Positions 1 to 9,081 of a stretch of DNA of 64,000 bases are shown piece by piece (position 1 is the stretch's first letter; every line of letters starts with the position of its first letter). The DNA is taken from assembly GCA_002270565.1 (NCBI GenBank), contig NQMI01000033.1:186001-250000 (forward strand). The letters run 5' to 3'. The notes beneath the pieces were generated by a model that was not told the DNA's origin, did no database searches, and saw only the letters and a program-made list of their open reading frames with translations. Source of the DNA: Stenocarpella maydis (taxonomy: Eukaryota > Ascomycota > Sordariomycetes > Diaporthales > Diaporthaceae). The translations under genes and the position numbers were made by a program.

Positions 1-21
1 AACCCTTCCCGCCAACCAGCC

Positions 22-387
22 ATGGGCGTCCTCGGAGCAACAGCCACAGCCGCCGTCGCAGGCCTGCACGGCTACATCCTCGTGCTGCAGATGTTCCTCT
101 GGGACAAGCCGGCCGGCATGCGCGCCTTCCGCAACACCCCCAAGTCCGCCGCCTCGACCAAGGTCCTCGCCGCCAACCAGGGGCTCTACAACGGGTTCCT
201 CGCCGCGGGGCTGGCGTGGGGCCTGGCGCACCCCGTCCCCGAGTTCGCGTCCCAGATCCGGCTCTTCTTCCTGGGCTGCGTCGGCGTCGCGGGCGTGTAC
301 GGCGCGGCCACCGCGCACAGGAAGATCCTCTTCATCCAGACCGTCCCGGCGGCGCTGGCTGCGGCGCTGGTCCTCTCCGGGCTGTGA
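22..387 (+). CDS. DUF1304 family integral membrane protein
   Basis: This 121-residue protein matches the DUF1304 family of small membrane proteins, which have no firmly assigned function. It shows the family's hallmark stretches: a Met-Phe-Leu-Trp segment near residue 30, TKVLAANQGLYNGFLAAG around residues 47-64, and a FFLGCV...GVYGA...RKILF block around 82-105. About four hydrophobic segments are expected to span the membrane. The length equals that usual for the family, so the ATG at 22 is a good start, although only 21 bases precede it and an upstream exon cannot be excluded. It converges on the kinase gene on the other strand with almost no spacer. Family assignment is from recognised motifs; the cellular role is unknown. 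Confidence 0.88.
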   Translation: MGVLGATATAAVAGLHGYILVLQMFLWDKPAGMRAFRNTPKSAASTKVLAANQGLYNGFLAAGLAWGLAHPVPEFASQIRLFFLGCVGVAGVYGAATAHRKILFIQTVPAALAAALVLSGL

Positions 388-407
388 TGGCCGGCGAGTG
401 GGATGGG

Positions 408-1873
408 TCAGGGGTGAGGACGGGTTGGGATGCCCGGGGGGGAGTGGGGAGGGGGCGACGAGGAAGGGGTGAGCCAGGAGGTCTTTGGCTGTGGCCCGCC
501 CCAGGGGGTCGTACCTGATGACGGATCTTACCAGGCTGGCGGCCGAGTCGAGCTCTTCGCGCGGGAGGGACCACTTCTGCCTGATCATCTCAGGGGCGCC
601 GCCCGTCCGGCCCTCTCTCTCACCACCGACAACGCCGAGGTTGTGGGCCTCCTCCATCTTGTGCCGCTTTCTGTCTGGGACGAGGATGGTGGTAGGCGTG
701 TTGAGGGCGGCGAAGATGGCGTCTACCGTCCCGTTCTCCTCCAGCCGGCGCTTCTTCGCAATGGCCAGCACCTCCCGCGACATTGACACTGGGTCCGAGT
801 CGCTCATCTCATCGTACCTCCTCTTGCTTCCGGACCCCTTGGAGGCGATGAATTGGGCTCGGTACGGCTGCGGCAGCGGGCCGAGGGCGTTTTCTAGCCT
901 GACAATGGGGCACCAGGAATTCTTTATGTCGTTCCTCTGGAAAGGGTTGTGGGAGCCGAGGATGTATGTCAGAGTGCAGCCGAGGGCCCAGAGGTCGGAT
1001 GCCCGGCTGGGTGGTTTGCCGAAGAACTGCTCTGGGGCCTGGAGGGATACGTTGACGGTCGGGCGGGCCGGCGGGTCTGTGGCCCTGAACGATTTTCCAA
1101 AGTCAATAATTGCAATTTCCCTCTTGATGTATTTCCGGTCGACCGTGTTCCAGTCGAAAGACTCGTACATGTACTCTGGCCCATGTGGCCCTGGCCCGCG
1201 ATGCCCCTCCGCGATCAACGGCTCGGAGCGGCAGTTCACAAGTGGAGGGACGTCCTCGAGCCTGAGGTCGCTGATGGTGGTCTGTAGTAGAACGTTGCCG
1301 GGGTGAAGCTCGCCATGGGCCATCCCTTTGCTGTGGAAAAAAGGCCAAGCCGGCTGCCAACTGGGAGCACACGTCCTTCAGATAGGCGACGTTCCCGAGG
1401 GCCTTGGCCTTCATGACGGTGGGTCCAAGGATCGGCATGACCGTGCATAGGTGTCGTCCATTAGGTCCGCGCTGCCAGAAGAGCTCGTGAGGTACTGCGA
1501 GATGATTTCGGTATGCCTCCTTGACGCTGGTCTCGCTGCCATCTTTTGAGAGTGCCTCCAGAAGACCAAGTTCATTCTTGTACTCGTGCCTGCTCGTCTG
1601 AGCCTGCATGACCTTCACGGCCCGCAGCATCTTGTACTTGGCGTCCAGACACATCCAGACAGTGCTGAAGGTGCCGTATCCGAGCTTTCGCAGCACCATA
1701 AAGCGGCCCGCGTTGCCCAGTCGGTCCCCGACGGTGACGGGATGGTATCCTCCGGGACGGTAGTATCGCAGGTTTTCATGGTGGGAGATGTATTGGAGCG
1801 GTTCGTACTTTGGCTGAGCCGGTGGACCTGGAGCCATGGGAGCAATAGCTTGTAGGGGCGTCATCGTATCCAT
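408..1873 (-). CDS. SRPK-like serine/threonine protein kinase, apparent frameshift
   Basis: This is a protein kinase of the SRPK-like type common in filamentous fungi. From the N-terminus it shows the YHPVTVGDRL lead-in, the glycine-rich loop LGYGTFSTVW, the lysine in AVKVM, then a catalytic loop HGELHPGNVLL, the DFG motif in IIDFGKSF, the APE motif in QAPEQFF, and DLWALGC. The catalytic loop has Glu where the usual Asp stands, so activity may be reduced or lost. The frame breaks at a run of six T on the coding strand (plus-strand A run, about 1336-1341); five T would keep the frame. After the C-lobe ends near 460 the frame stays open to base 1, antisense through DUF1304. A second indel in the G run at 435-442 would give a stop at 408-410, which is the end used here. 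It is either a decaying gene or one with two homopolymer sequence errors. Confidence 0.75.
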
Positions 1874-2424
1874 CCGTGGGTGAAGTGGGAAGCCGATTGT
1901 TCTGAGGGTAGAACAGGGATTTCTTGTTACTTTGAAAGGGAATTTTAAATAAGGGAGTTGTCAACAATGTTGGGTCTGTCGTGGGAGTTTGTTAAAGATT
2001 CCTCAATTGTGTATCAATCTTGGCCGGGATGGATGAGGTGGTGGCTGTATCTTTTTCGGTCGGGAAACCTCGGAAGGGTTCAAGTCTTAAATAAAAATTG
2101 AGTTTTAACGTTCGAGAATTCAAAGTGAAATCTCGAGCGCTATCAGTGACCACGATTGTATTCATGACTATGTTTTTCCAAGTGAATCTTGGCCTCGGCG
2201 CAGGTAGTTACAAGTTACTGTTCTTAGATACCGAACTAATCAGCTTGCGTTCTCGGCTGAATCACAGTCACGTTGTCCGGTTCGGTGACAGCACTTGAGC
2301 ACATACGACCAATCACTCATCCATATGACTCCAGATCTGTGGTTATTATCTACCTCTGTGAATTGAATCCAAAAGCTATGCTGCACATTCAAACTTTTCA
2401 TTATTGTCGGGACTCCACCTACAT
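1874..2424. other. Intergenic, upstream of the kinase
   Basis: This stretch separates two genes on the minus strand and should hold the kinase promoter and the 3' end of its neighbour. It is more AT-rich than the flanking genes. I see no convincing reading frame, RNA gene or repeat in it. Confidence 0.5.
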
Positions 2425-3852
2425 TCATTTTTCCACGCTCCGTCTCCGCCGCGAGAAGAAGCTGGGCTTCCTCCGGGGCGACCGAATGTACTCCTTAATC
2501 GCCTGTGAGAGTGAATGCCTCCGCTTGCTGATGGACAACCGCTGCGACAGAGAGGGCCGCATAGCCGGCCGACCCAAGAGCGCCCGCGGCGCCCTCTCCG
2601 TCACGGGTGCTGAAGCATGCCGCCTGCCCATGACATGCTGCGGGTGCTGAGTCCCAGCGCTCAGCCTCCTCTTCCTCTCCTCTCGGATGTTTGTGAACTT
2701 CGCCTGGCGCTGGTTGACGAGATCCATCATCTGGTCCGGCGGCAGCGGGCGATGCTGAGCTGTGGCCGGTATGCTCTTGGCTGAATACCGTGTCAGGCTG
2801 ACCGGGGGACGGGATGGCCTTTTAGCATGCACGGCCTGTGGTTGTCCCGGGGCTTGTCGCAGCATGCCCAGCGTTGGCCTTCGCTGCCTTCCGAGCGTCT
2901 CGGCCTCCGACTCCGGGATTCCTGGGAGGTCCGTAGCCAGCTTCGGGCGGGTCTTTGACTTGGGCGACGGCGAGTTGGGAGATGTTGCGTCCGCCACCTT
3001 GCGGTCCTTATCTGTCTGCATCGTCTTTAACATGAGTTCGCCAGTCTTAGCGGCTGCTGAGGCCGATGATGTGCGGGCTGGTATTTTGAGGCCGGCGGGT
3101 AGCTGTGGCGTTTTTGCGGCCTCTGATGCATACGCATCCAAGAGGGCTGGCTTGGGGATGGTTGCCCTCTCGTCAGAGACGTCCTGCTTCCTTTCCGGTT
3201 GGATTACCTCGGAATTATTGATCATGTAGTTATGCTCCACGGTGTTGTCCTTGTTTGCACCTGATGTCTGTTGGCGCTCGACTACCCGAGGTGCTAATCG
3301 ATCGACGAAGTCTATTTCATGGACCCCAGGCGGTGCATTGCTAATAATCTTTTCATGGATATCGGCTGAATCGACCTTATGAAGCTCAATTGCCTCAGCT
3401 TCCTTGGCCTGAGCGGCGGCGAGTGGTGACCAGAGCTTGAGATTGTGGAGGCTCGCCTTGATGTCTGCGATGTCATCATGCTCGCCGTCATGTTCCCAGT
3501 CATAGTCCGGATTTTCTGATCGCCTCCTATCAGACACGAGAGTGGATGTCCTGGAGCCATCGGAAGCAGCATAAAACGAATCTGCCAGCTGTTCTTCCGC
3601 GAGCTGATAGGCGGAGCTCTCGGATCCTGTCGATACCGAGGATCGTCGTCGGTAGTTGGCGTGCGAGGATGAATTCCGCCGAGAGAAGTCCTCCGAGGGT
3701 CGCCTTGTGAAGTCCATCGTGGTCGTCATGGATCGTCTTCTGGGAGTTGACTTTCTTTCGGCGACAATACGGCTTCCCTTCTTTTCAAAATAGGATACCA
3801 TATCCTTCACATTGCTTGGCATGCCGGAAGGTGTGCGGATCATCTTGACCAC
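2425..3852 (-). CDS. Hypothetical disordered basic/serine-rich protein
   Basis: This uninterrupted 475-residue reading frame has no family I recognise. Residues 1-90 are basic and Ser/Arg-rich (RRRS, RRPS, RRNSS, RRRSS), resembling sites for basophilic kinases. An acidic DYDWEHDGEHDD patch lies near 150-165, followed by a helix-prone segment rich in Ala, Glu and Lys. The C-terminal third is Pro/Arg-rich and ends in a basic cluster (SPRRKPSFFSRRRRS). There is no signal peptide, membrane segment or repeat domain, and most of the protein looks intrinsically disordered. The biased but coherent composition and the long frame support it as real. It lies upstream of, and on the same strand as, the SRPK-like kinase, and its RS/SR-type sites would suit such a kinase, but that link is only inference. 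A start at the next Met (codon 4) is possible. Confidence 0.7.
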   Translation of the reverse strand: MVKMIRTPSGMPSNVKDMVSYFEKKGSRIVAERKSTPRRRSMTTTMDFTRRPSEDFSRRNSSSHANYRRRSSVSTGSESSAYQLAEEQLADSFYAASDGSRTSTLVSDRRRSENPDYDWEHDGEHDDIADIKASLHNLKLWSPLAAAQAKEAEAIELHKVDSADIHEKIISNAPPGVHEIDFVDRLAPRVVERQQTSGANKDNTVEHNYMINNSEVIQPERKQDVSDERATIPKPALLDAYASEAAKTPQLPAGLKIPARTSSASAAAKTGELMLKTMQTDKDRKVADATSPNSPSPKSKTRPKLATDLPGIPESEAETLGRQRRPTLGMLRQAPGQPQAVHAKRPSRPPVSLTRYSAKSIPATAQHRPLPPDQMMDLVNQRQAKFTNIREERKRRLSAGTQHPQHVMGRRHASAPVTERAPRALLGRPAMRPSLSQRLSISKRRHSLSQAIKEYIRSPRRKPSFFSRRRRSVEK

Positions 3853-4564
3853 AGGGCAGAAAAGGCCGGCAAAACTCGTTGTTTGGTATCAAGATAGGTC
3901 TCAGGATATAGACGCTGCACTCATCAGCGGAGGAGTAAGGTTCAAGAGTGGAACTCGCGAGCATCCCTCTGCAGACGGTTCCGGACCTTTCATGAGGATG
4001 CTGCTGTAATAAGAGCTAACAGAGTGCTCAGACCTGACAGACGAGCTGCTGAAAAGGGGGCCCAGCTGGAACAGTGGCACTCTGTGGGAGTACAACACTT
4101 GGAGACCACCCACATGCTAGCTGCGTCAGTAGGTATTTTGCGTAGGGCTTGGACATTTGGTCGAGACCTCGACACAAGCCAGTCACAACGGTACTTACAT
4201 ACCCCCTAACGTCCCTAACCAGGCTAGGGACGCGAACTGATGGCAAGCCGTGCCCACCCCAGTGCCCCTTAAGTACCTAGGTATGGCCCAAAAGCGAATT
4301 GATTATCGTGATGCCCCCGTCAACATGTTTGGAGTATTTCTCAGACGCGAGTAAGTCACTCATTCGAATATCTCTGTTCTCAGGAGTTGCTGCGTTGTCA
4401 TCCCTTATTGAGGCTCCCAGCATCCCTGAATACTTCGGCATTTGGACGACGGAAAGACCCGCCAGCCCTAGCCTAGTATCGTTCGTTCTAGCGTGGCCCT
4501 AGCTGGATACTTGGCTCGTGGGGAGGCGTGCTCCATTTAATCTCCTAGGAGCGCTTGGACATCT
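3853..4564. other. Intergenic, no gene seen
   Basis: Upstream region of the hypothetical gene at 2425-3852. The short open frames here have no coding character that I can support, and I see no RNA gene or repeat. Confidence 0.4.
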
Positions 4565-5600
4565 TAGTATAGATTGTTCAACTCGCCGCCGAGTTCAAGA
4601 CTTGATGCTCGAGCACAGTCCACGCCGTGGAGAGGGAGCTCTGCAGCTTTGAGGTGACCTGCCCAATAGCCCCCGTTTGCATCCACGACGAACGTGATTG
4701 GCGGAAGAGGTATCTTGTCGTCGTCAACGATAATTTTAGGACCTCTAGTCGGACATCCTAGTCAATTCTCCCTACCTAGCTAGGTACATATGTAGTCTCT
4801 GCTGGAGCTTAGACCGCAAGATCGAGCCGGCGAGTCATCAAGTGTCAACCCGGAACTGCCACCCCTGACTGGCACTCGTATAACTGTCAGCACTAGGTTG
4901 TGAGAAGCCATCGATTAGAAACTTCCCCGGAATTTCGGATCAAGAGAATCTACCTCCTCTCCTCTCCCCGAACGCCCCGACCTTGGCAACGCCGGGATAC
5001 GTGGACATCATGATCGGCTGGCGATACGAGGGGTGTAGACTGGTACTAGGTCCAAGTCAATGCAGCTGTGTCCCATGGTTTCTCAGACTGCCACAATCCG
5101 ACGGCAAGGGGCTTCAAGGTGATTCCATCAAGCTGTAGTTCATTCTCGGAGGCCTTCTCGCACCACATGTAGGTATTATTGACCGGTGGCAGCCCGCAGC
5201 AGCCTCAATCCCCTGTTTTATGAGTTTCAAGTCTGGCCAAAAACGCCACATGTGAAACTAATGACGCCTCCGGAATTCGCGATGCTCTCGTAACGGTGTG
5301 GTCTCGATATGCCAAGACGGGTAAGAGACATATCATTGAGGCGATTCGTGTTTTTTTTTGCCCCCAAGATTCTCTACTCGAGCCCGCCCAGTACTTTTGA
5401 ACTGCTCGATGCCGTCAATACCGCCCAACCAGTACTCTAATGAAGCGCGAAGGGTCTTGCATTACGAACCCTCAACCCGGGCTTGTCCAAGAACCAAACT
5501 GTTGGAGAAGGAGTTATGAATACCAGAATACCCAACGGATGCGCCACAACATTCCCTGATGTCGAACATCTTTGCGCCGGCCACCCAATAACACCAGGAG
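4565..5600 (-). pseudogene. Islands of a decayed protein-coding gene, family not recognised
   Basis: Three islands on the minus strand read like protein but are separated by stops and frame changes. The first, about 5590-5345, contains GYSGIHNSFSNSLVLGQARV and then YWLGGIDGIEQFKSTGRA, with one TAA in frame between them. The second, about 5195-5060, contains the stretch NELQLDGITLKPLAVGLW. The third, about 4743-4568, contains IPLPPITFVVDANGGYWAGH and ends at a TAG after a Leu/Glu/Gly-rich tail. Together they suggest one gene inactivated by several mutations; introns may account for some breaks. I could not assign a family. This is inference from amino-acid texture, so confidence is low. Confidence 0.35.
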
Positions 5601-6791
5601 TTAGTGCTTTTTCTCCAACTTGAGATTTATACGTGTAACTGGAGCTGATGAATCAGCTCCCAAGGAAGAAATAGTGCTTCTTTGCTGCTTCCCCACGGGG
5701 CTCTACGGCCGTGACTGTGAGACTAGCAGAGCGCTGAATTTCCTCTGAACACTCAGATGCCGCCTGTCGCAGCCTCCGTCTGTTTAAAATCGGTCGAGCA
5801 GTCCAGAATTATTAAGGAAGTTAGTGCTCTTAGCAAAATATGCACAGCCAGGCATAAGCACCGACAAAAGGCCCTGACAACTTGGTTGGTGTTTATTGTG
5901 GTCTGGGTGCAAGAATCACATGTGAAGAGTCTGATCTCGGGTCTGGCCAGGTCCGTACACGAAAGGAACAATAACTTTGTCAAACCAGCTAAGTCCGTGT
6001 CCCGCCTGACTGGCTTCGTGGTTGAGCTTCTATCCTAGCTTGGTGTTCAGCTACGCTCGCAACCGTTTTAGTGTACCGTTGCTACGTTGAGAGGCCTCCG
6101 TTACTGCATAACTTTGGACCTCATGCCGTTTGGAACGCGCTAGTCAAAACTGATGCCTACATGTAACGTTAGGTCTCTGGTATTGGTTCTTAAAAGTGGC
6201 TGAGCCTGGTTGACGACAGTATCCGTATTGGACTCGCACGCCGAGAAGTCTTAGCGGGCAACATTTTGGTCCCAGGTGAAGTGCTGCATAGCTTAAGGTC
6301 CTGTAGATACTTCTGCTTACCTCTCCATGCCATACAGGATGCCCCATAGATGAATCCCAGCTTAGTCCACCTGTTTCGGGGACACTTCTCCCGGAATGAT
6401 TTGCTTACATCTCGCAACGCGGTCGTTTTGTAGATATTTGAATGCGCCATACGGAACACAGTATGGCCTTGGAGATGAGCAGTTGTGCCTATCCAGCCGT
6501 GTTCACCCATGTGAATTTGGTGATTCTAGAGTATGATGGAGCCTAGATCTAACCCCGCGGAATACAAGCCACGAAGGGTTATGATCAGAGTGGAATCTAG
6601 GCTGCGGCATACATTTACATAAGCCCCATGGCGTAAAGCTCCAAGATACCTTTTTCCTCAGGCTCTGAGCTGCTTCCTCCTCCTCTGTCTATCACACAAA
6701 GCTGCTTTGTGAACAATTCATTAAGACCTAACCACGCATGTCCTGTATCCTCAACTATATTCGCTCCTAATACCCCCACCAAATATTCAGT
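5601..6791. other. Intergenic, no supported gene
   Basis: Open frames of 60-106 codons occur on both strands (for example minus 6190-6510), but none has a recognisable domain or convincing composition. A donor-like GTAAGC on the minus strand near 6320 hints at old gene sequence there. Confidence 0.35.
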
Positions 6792-7093
6792 ATGGTCGGT
6801 AAGCTCGGGCCATTGCCTATCGACGAGGCGCGCCGCCTTTCCCCCCGAAATACAAATACGCGGACGCCGAGGAAGGGTACGAGTACACGGTGTCTGTGGA
6901 TTGTAACGCCATGAAATTCATAGACAACAATGGGACCGAGTGTGCCATATACCTCCCTGCTCGCAGATTGTGAGAGGCCAATGACCATTTTGTTCACAAG
7001 AGGTGGGAAGAGCTGCGCAAGTTCCCCAAGTTCTGTGAGACGCTTCCCTGTCCCCTCCCAGCCTGCCAAATTGCCGTTATTTTGAAGTGCTGA
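6792..7093 (+). pseudogene. Relic of a small protein gene (one frameshift, one nonsense codon)
   Basis: An ATG at 6792 opens with MVGKLGPLPIDEARRLSP. At the C run 6841-6846 the coding texture moves to another frame and continues KYKYADAEEGYEYTVSVDC, then MKFIDNNGTECAIYLPARRL. A TGA at 6971-6973 follows, after which the same frame reads on through EANDHFVHKRWEELRKFPKF to a Cys-containing end at the TGA 7091-7093. About 100 codons would result without the two breaks. Four or five cysteines are present but no signal peptide or known domain. The frame change lies in a homopolymer, so one break could be a sequence error, but the TGA is a separate lesion. Confidence 0.4.
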
Positions 7094-7263
7094 CAATATT
7101 TTCTGAGTATTAGAAAGACAGAACAAAGTTATAATTATATGTATTTTAAATTCGCTTATATATAATATTCGAATTAGATTTAAAAATGAGGTTTGACGTA
7201 GGTGTGTCTGCGCCGAATCAGGGGTGTGCCGAAAGTGGGCCAGGCACGTTACACGTTACCGGT
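7094..7263. other. Short AT-rich spacer
   Basis: AT-rich sequence between two relics, with TATATATAAT-type runs near 7150. Nothing else is visible. Confidence 0.3.
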
Positions 7264-7524
7264 CTATAGTCTGACTACCTTGAAATCTTGCAACAATGCC
7301 AGCCAATAGACCAGGTCTAGGACATTTCGAGCTAGAGCCAATTGTGCATGCTTTAATGGTGGATGGCCAGTTTTATAATGGCGCGTGGTCACCAGTTGAT
7401 AAGGGTGCTCGTAATCGAAAGAGTCTGGTAATGTCTTGGGGTAATTGTTTGTCACATAGCGATTGGGTCTTGTCAAAAGGTAGATGACGCATCCTGCAAG
7501 TGCCTGTATGCCAAGCCTGGCTCC
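7264..7524 (-). pseudogene. Possible exon relic with membrane-like segment
   Basis: An open minus-strand stretch of about 85 codons begins after a stop, with a hydrophobic segment LGIQALAGCVIYLL followed by a polar TRPNRYVTNNYPKTLPDSF stretch and a second apolar patch NVLDLVYWLALLQDF before the stop. The texture is protein-like, but there is no family match I can name and no clear start. It could be the last exon of a lost gene or chance. Confidence 0.22.
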
Positions 7525-7675
7525 TGCCTATGTCGACCATCACCCGCGTTGTTGGCACATGAAGCGAACAGAGACTTAGGTTTTGATTGGCCTAGCAAAT
7601 GTAGTGCTGATACGTGCCAGACAACCTTCTGATACGAATGACTCCGCACGCATTTTCAACCTCCCCAGAGGAGCC

Positions 7676-8080
7676 TCAAATTGAATCAAAGAAAGCCCGT
7701 ATCATGACCATGTATAGGGGTGAAACCCCGGTGACAGTGACCCCATCACAAGGCTCCTTGAAGATAGCATCGCCGTACCGCCCATCCGGGACCTCCTCCC
7801 ACCCGTCCCTGGCCTTCTCGCAGCAGCTGCGGTCCACGTTGGCGACGGAGAAGACGCCGTCGTCTGCCCGGCTGTAGTCGGTGCGGAAGGTCTTGTGGGC
7901 GCTCAGGCACTGTTGGAGGTCTGTAACGAGGTCCATGGGGAAACCTTGGAACATGTTCAAGGGCAGGATGGAATCAAGGAAGCCTGGTGAGCGTGGGGAT
8001 GCCTGGGTATTGCTGGCTGTTGTGGGGCTGGCGAGGGCCATGGAGGCGAGGGCAGAGGTGAGCATCGCGGAGAGCTTCAT
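7676..8080 (-). CDS. Small secreted protein with four cysteines (effector-like)
   Basis: A 134-residue frame starts with a classical signal peptide: MKLS, an Ala/Leu/Met-rich core, and a likely cleavage after the Ala-Leu-Ala at 15-17. The mature part has cysteines at 58, 86, 87 and 111, enough for two disulfide bonds, and a DGVFSVANVDRSCCEKA core. No enzymatic motif is visible and I know no named family. Small size, secretion signal and even cysteine count fit secreted effector-like or hydrolase-inhibitor-like fungal proteins, but that is inference. The last ~20 residues, after Cys111, are less polar and could be read-through of an intron. It is divergent to the giant DUF3638 gene, about 1 kb away. 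Confidence 0.6.
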   Translation of the reverse strand: MKLSAMLTSALASMALASPTTASNTQASPRSPGFLDSILPLNMFQGFPMDLVTDLQQCLSAHKTFRTDYSRADDGVFSVANVDRSCCEKARDGWEEVPDGRYGDAIFKEPCDGVTVTGVSPLYMVMIRAFFDSI

Positions 8081-9081
8081 GTTGGCTGAGAAGGAGTGCT
8101 GGGTTCGGCGTCAGTAATCCATTGCAATGCGTGTGTGTTTGGTGTGGGTTTACCAAAGTGGTGATACTTGGAAGATGCTTGGTTTTCTGAGTGGTCTAGT
8201 CAGATGATCTGCTGAACGAATGTGGGTGTCTTTGATGTAGATGATTGAAGATGGAGAGAATGGAGGGGAAAAGGAGGAAGCAGATGGCATCTCCTGGGAA
8301 GAAGAGTGTTTGTTTTCATCCTCCTCCAGGCTGTCCCTTACAGGGGGGGCATGTGCCATCGAGGGAACGGGAAGGAGAGGCCGTCAACGTTACGCAATGG
8401 TGTGGGATGGGAGGTTTTCCTTCTTCGGTCCCATGATCGCACCTCCTTTCGTTGACTCTCATAGTAAAGGCTTGTCTTTTTGGTGGGCCTCTCTCTCCAG
8501 ACTGAACATGTGCCTCTGACTGGATCGTATTCCGTGGTCGCCTGGGGGGAGGGGGCGTGGACACATAGTCGGGTTAGGGTCAGCTCCTGCAAGCACCCAT
8601 GTACCCAAGTACCTACCGATGTACACGTACTGAAATCCCACTCTTTTAGCAACCATCGCCCAACATTCCCACAATTCGCCCACTTTGTTTTCATCGCCAT
8701 CTTTCCCAGTCATTCAATCCGATTCTCCCCTCAACCTGTTCCACTTTCTATCCATTTTTGAGTGCCCGGCTCGATTCCAGCCCCATCCAGGGCGGCTTTC
8801 CTGAAGCAACCTCCTTCACACGCTGCAAACACAGCCCCGTCGCGTCTGTCGTCTCGAAACCGTTTGCAAGCAGTCGAGGCTCACGTCATTTTTGTCACCA
8901 CCAAGACGATTATCTGCCTCCACCTATCTTCCCTTCCCTTGTCTTGCCCTTGCCTCCTAGTACAAGCAGTTGTATCAATCGTCACCTTCTACTTCCTGAT
9001 TTTGTCTTAACTCGAGCCTCTCCCAGGTCCTTCCCTTTTCGAACTAATGGGCTCCTCTTGACCCACCTCCAGCACTTCATC
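8081..9081 (+). promoter_or_regulatory. Divergent intergenic region with pyrimidine-rich leader
   Basis: One kilobase separates the divergent secreted-protein gene and the DUF3638 gene. Before the start codon at 9082 the plus strand is strongly C/T-rich (about 8885-9060, with repeated CTTCC and CTTGCC), as in many fungal promoters and 5' leaders. No TATA box stands out. An open frame running through 8758-9081 is in frame with exon 1, so an upstream start cannot be ruled out, but the family N-terminus begins at 9082. Confidence 0.4.

Noticed and set aside
485..1306. A 273-codon plus-strand frame
   Set aside because: It lies antisense to the kinase and has no domain; the minus strand shows all kinase motifs.
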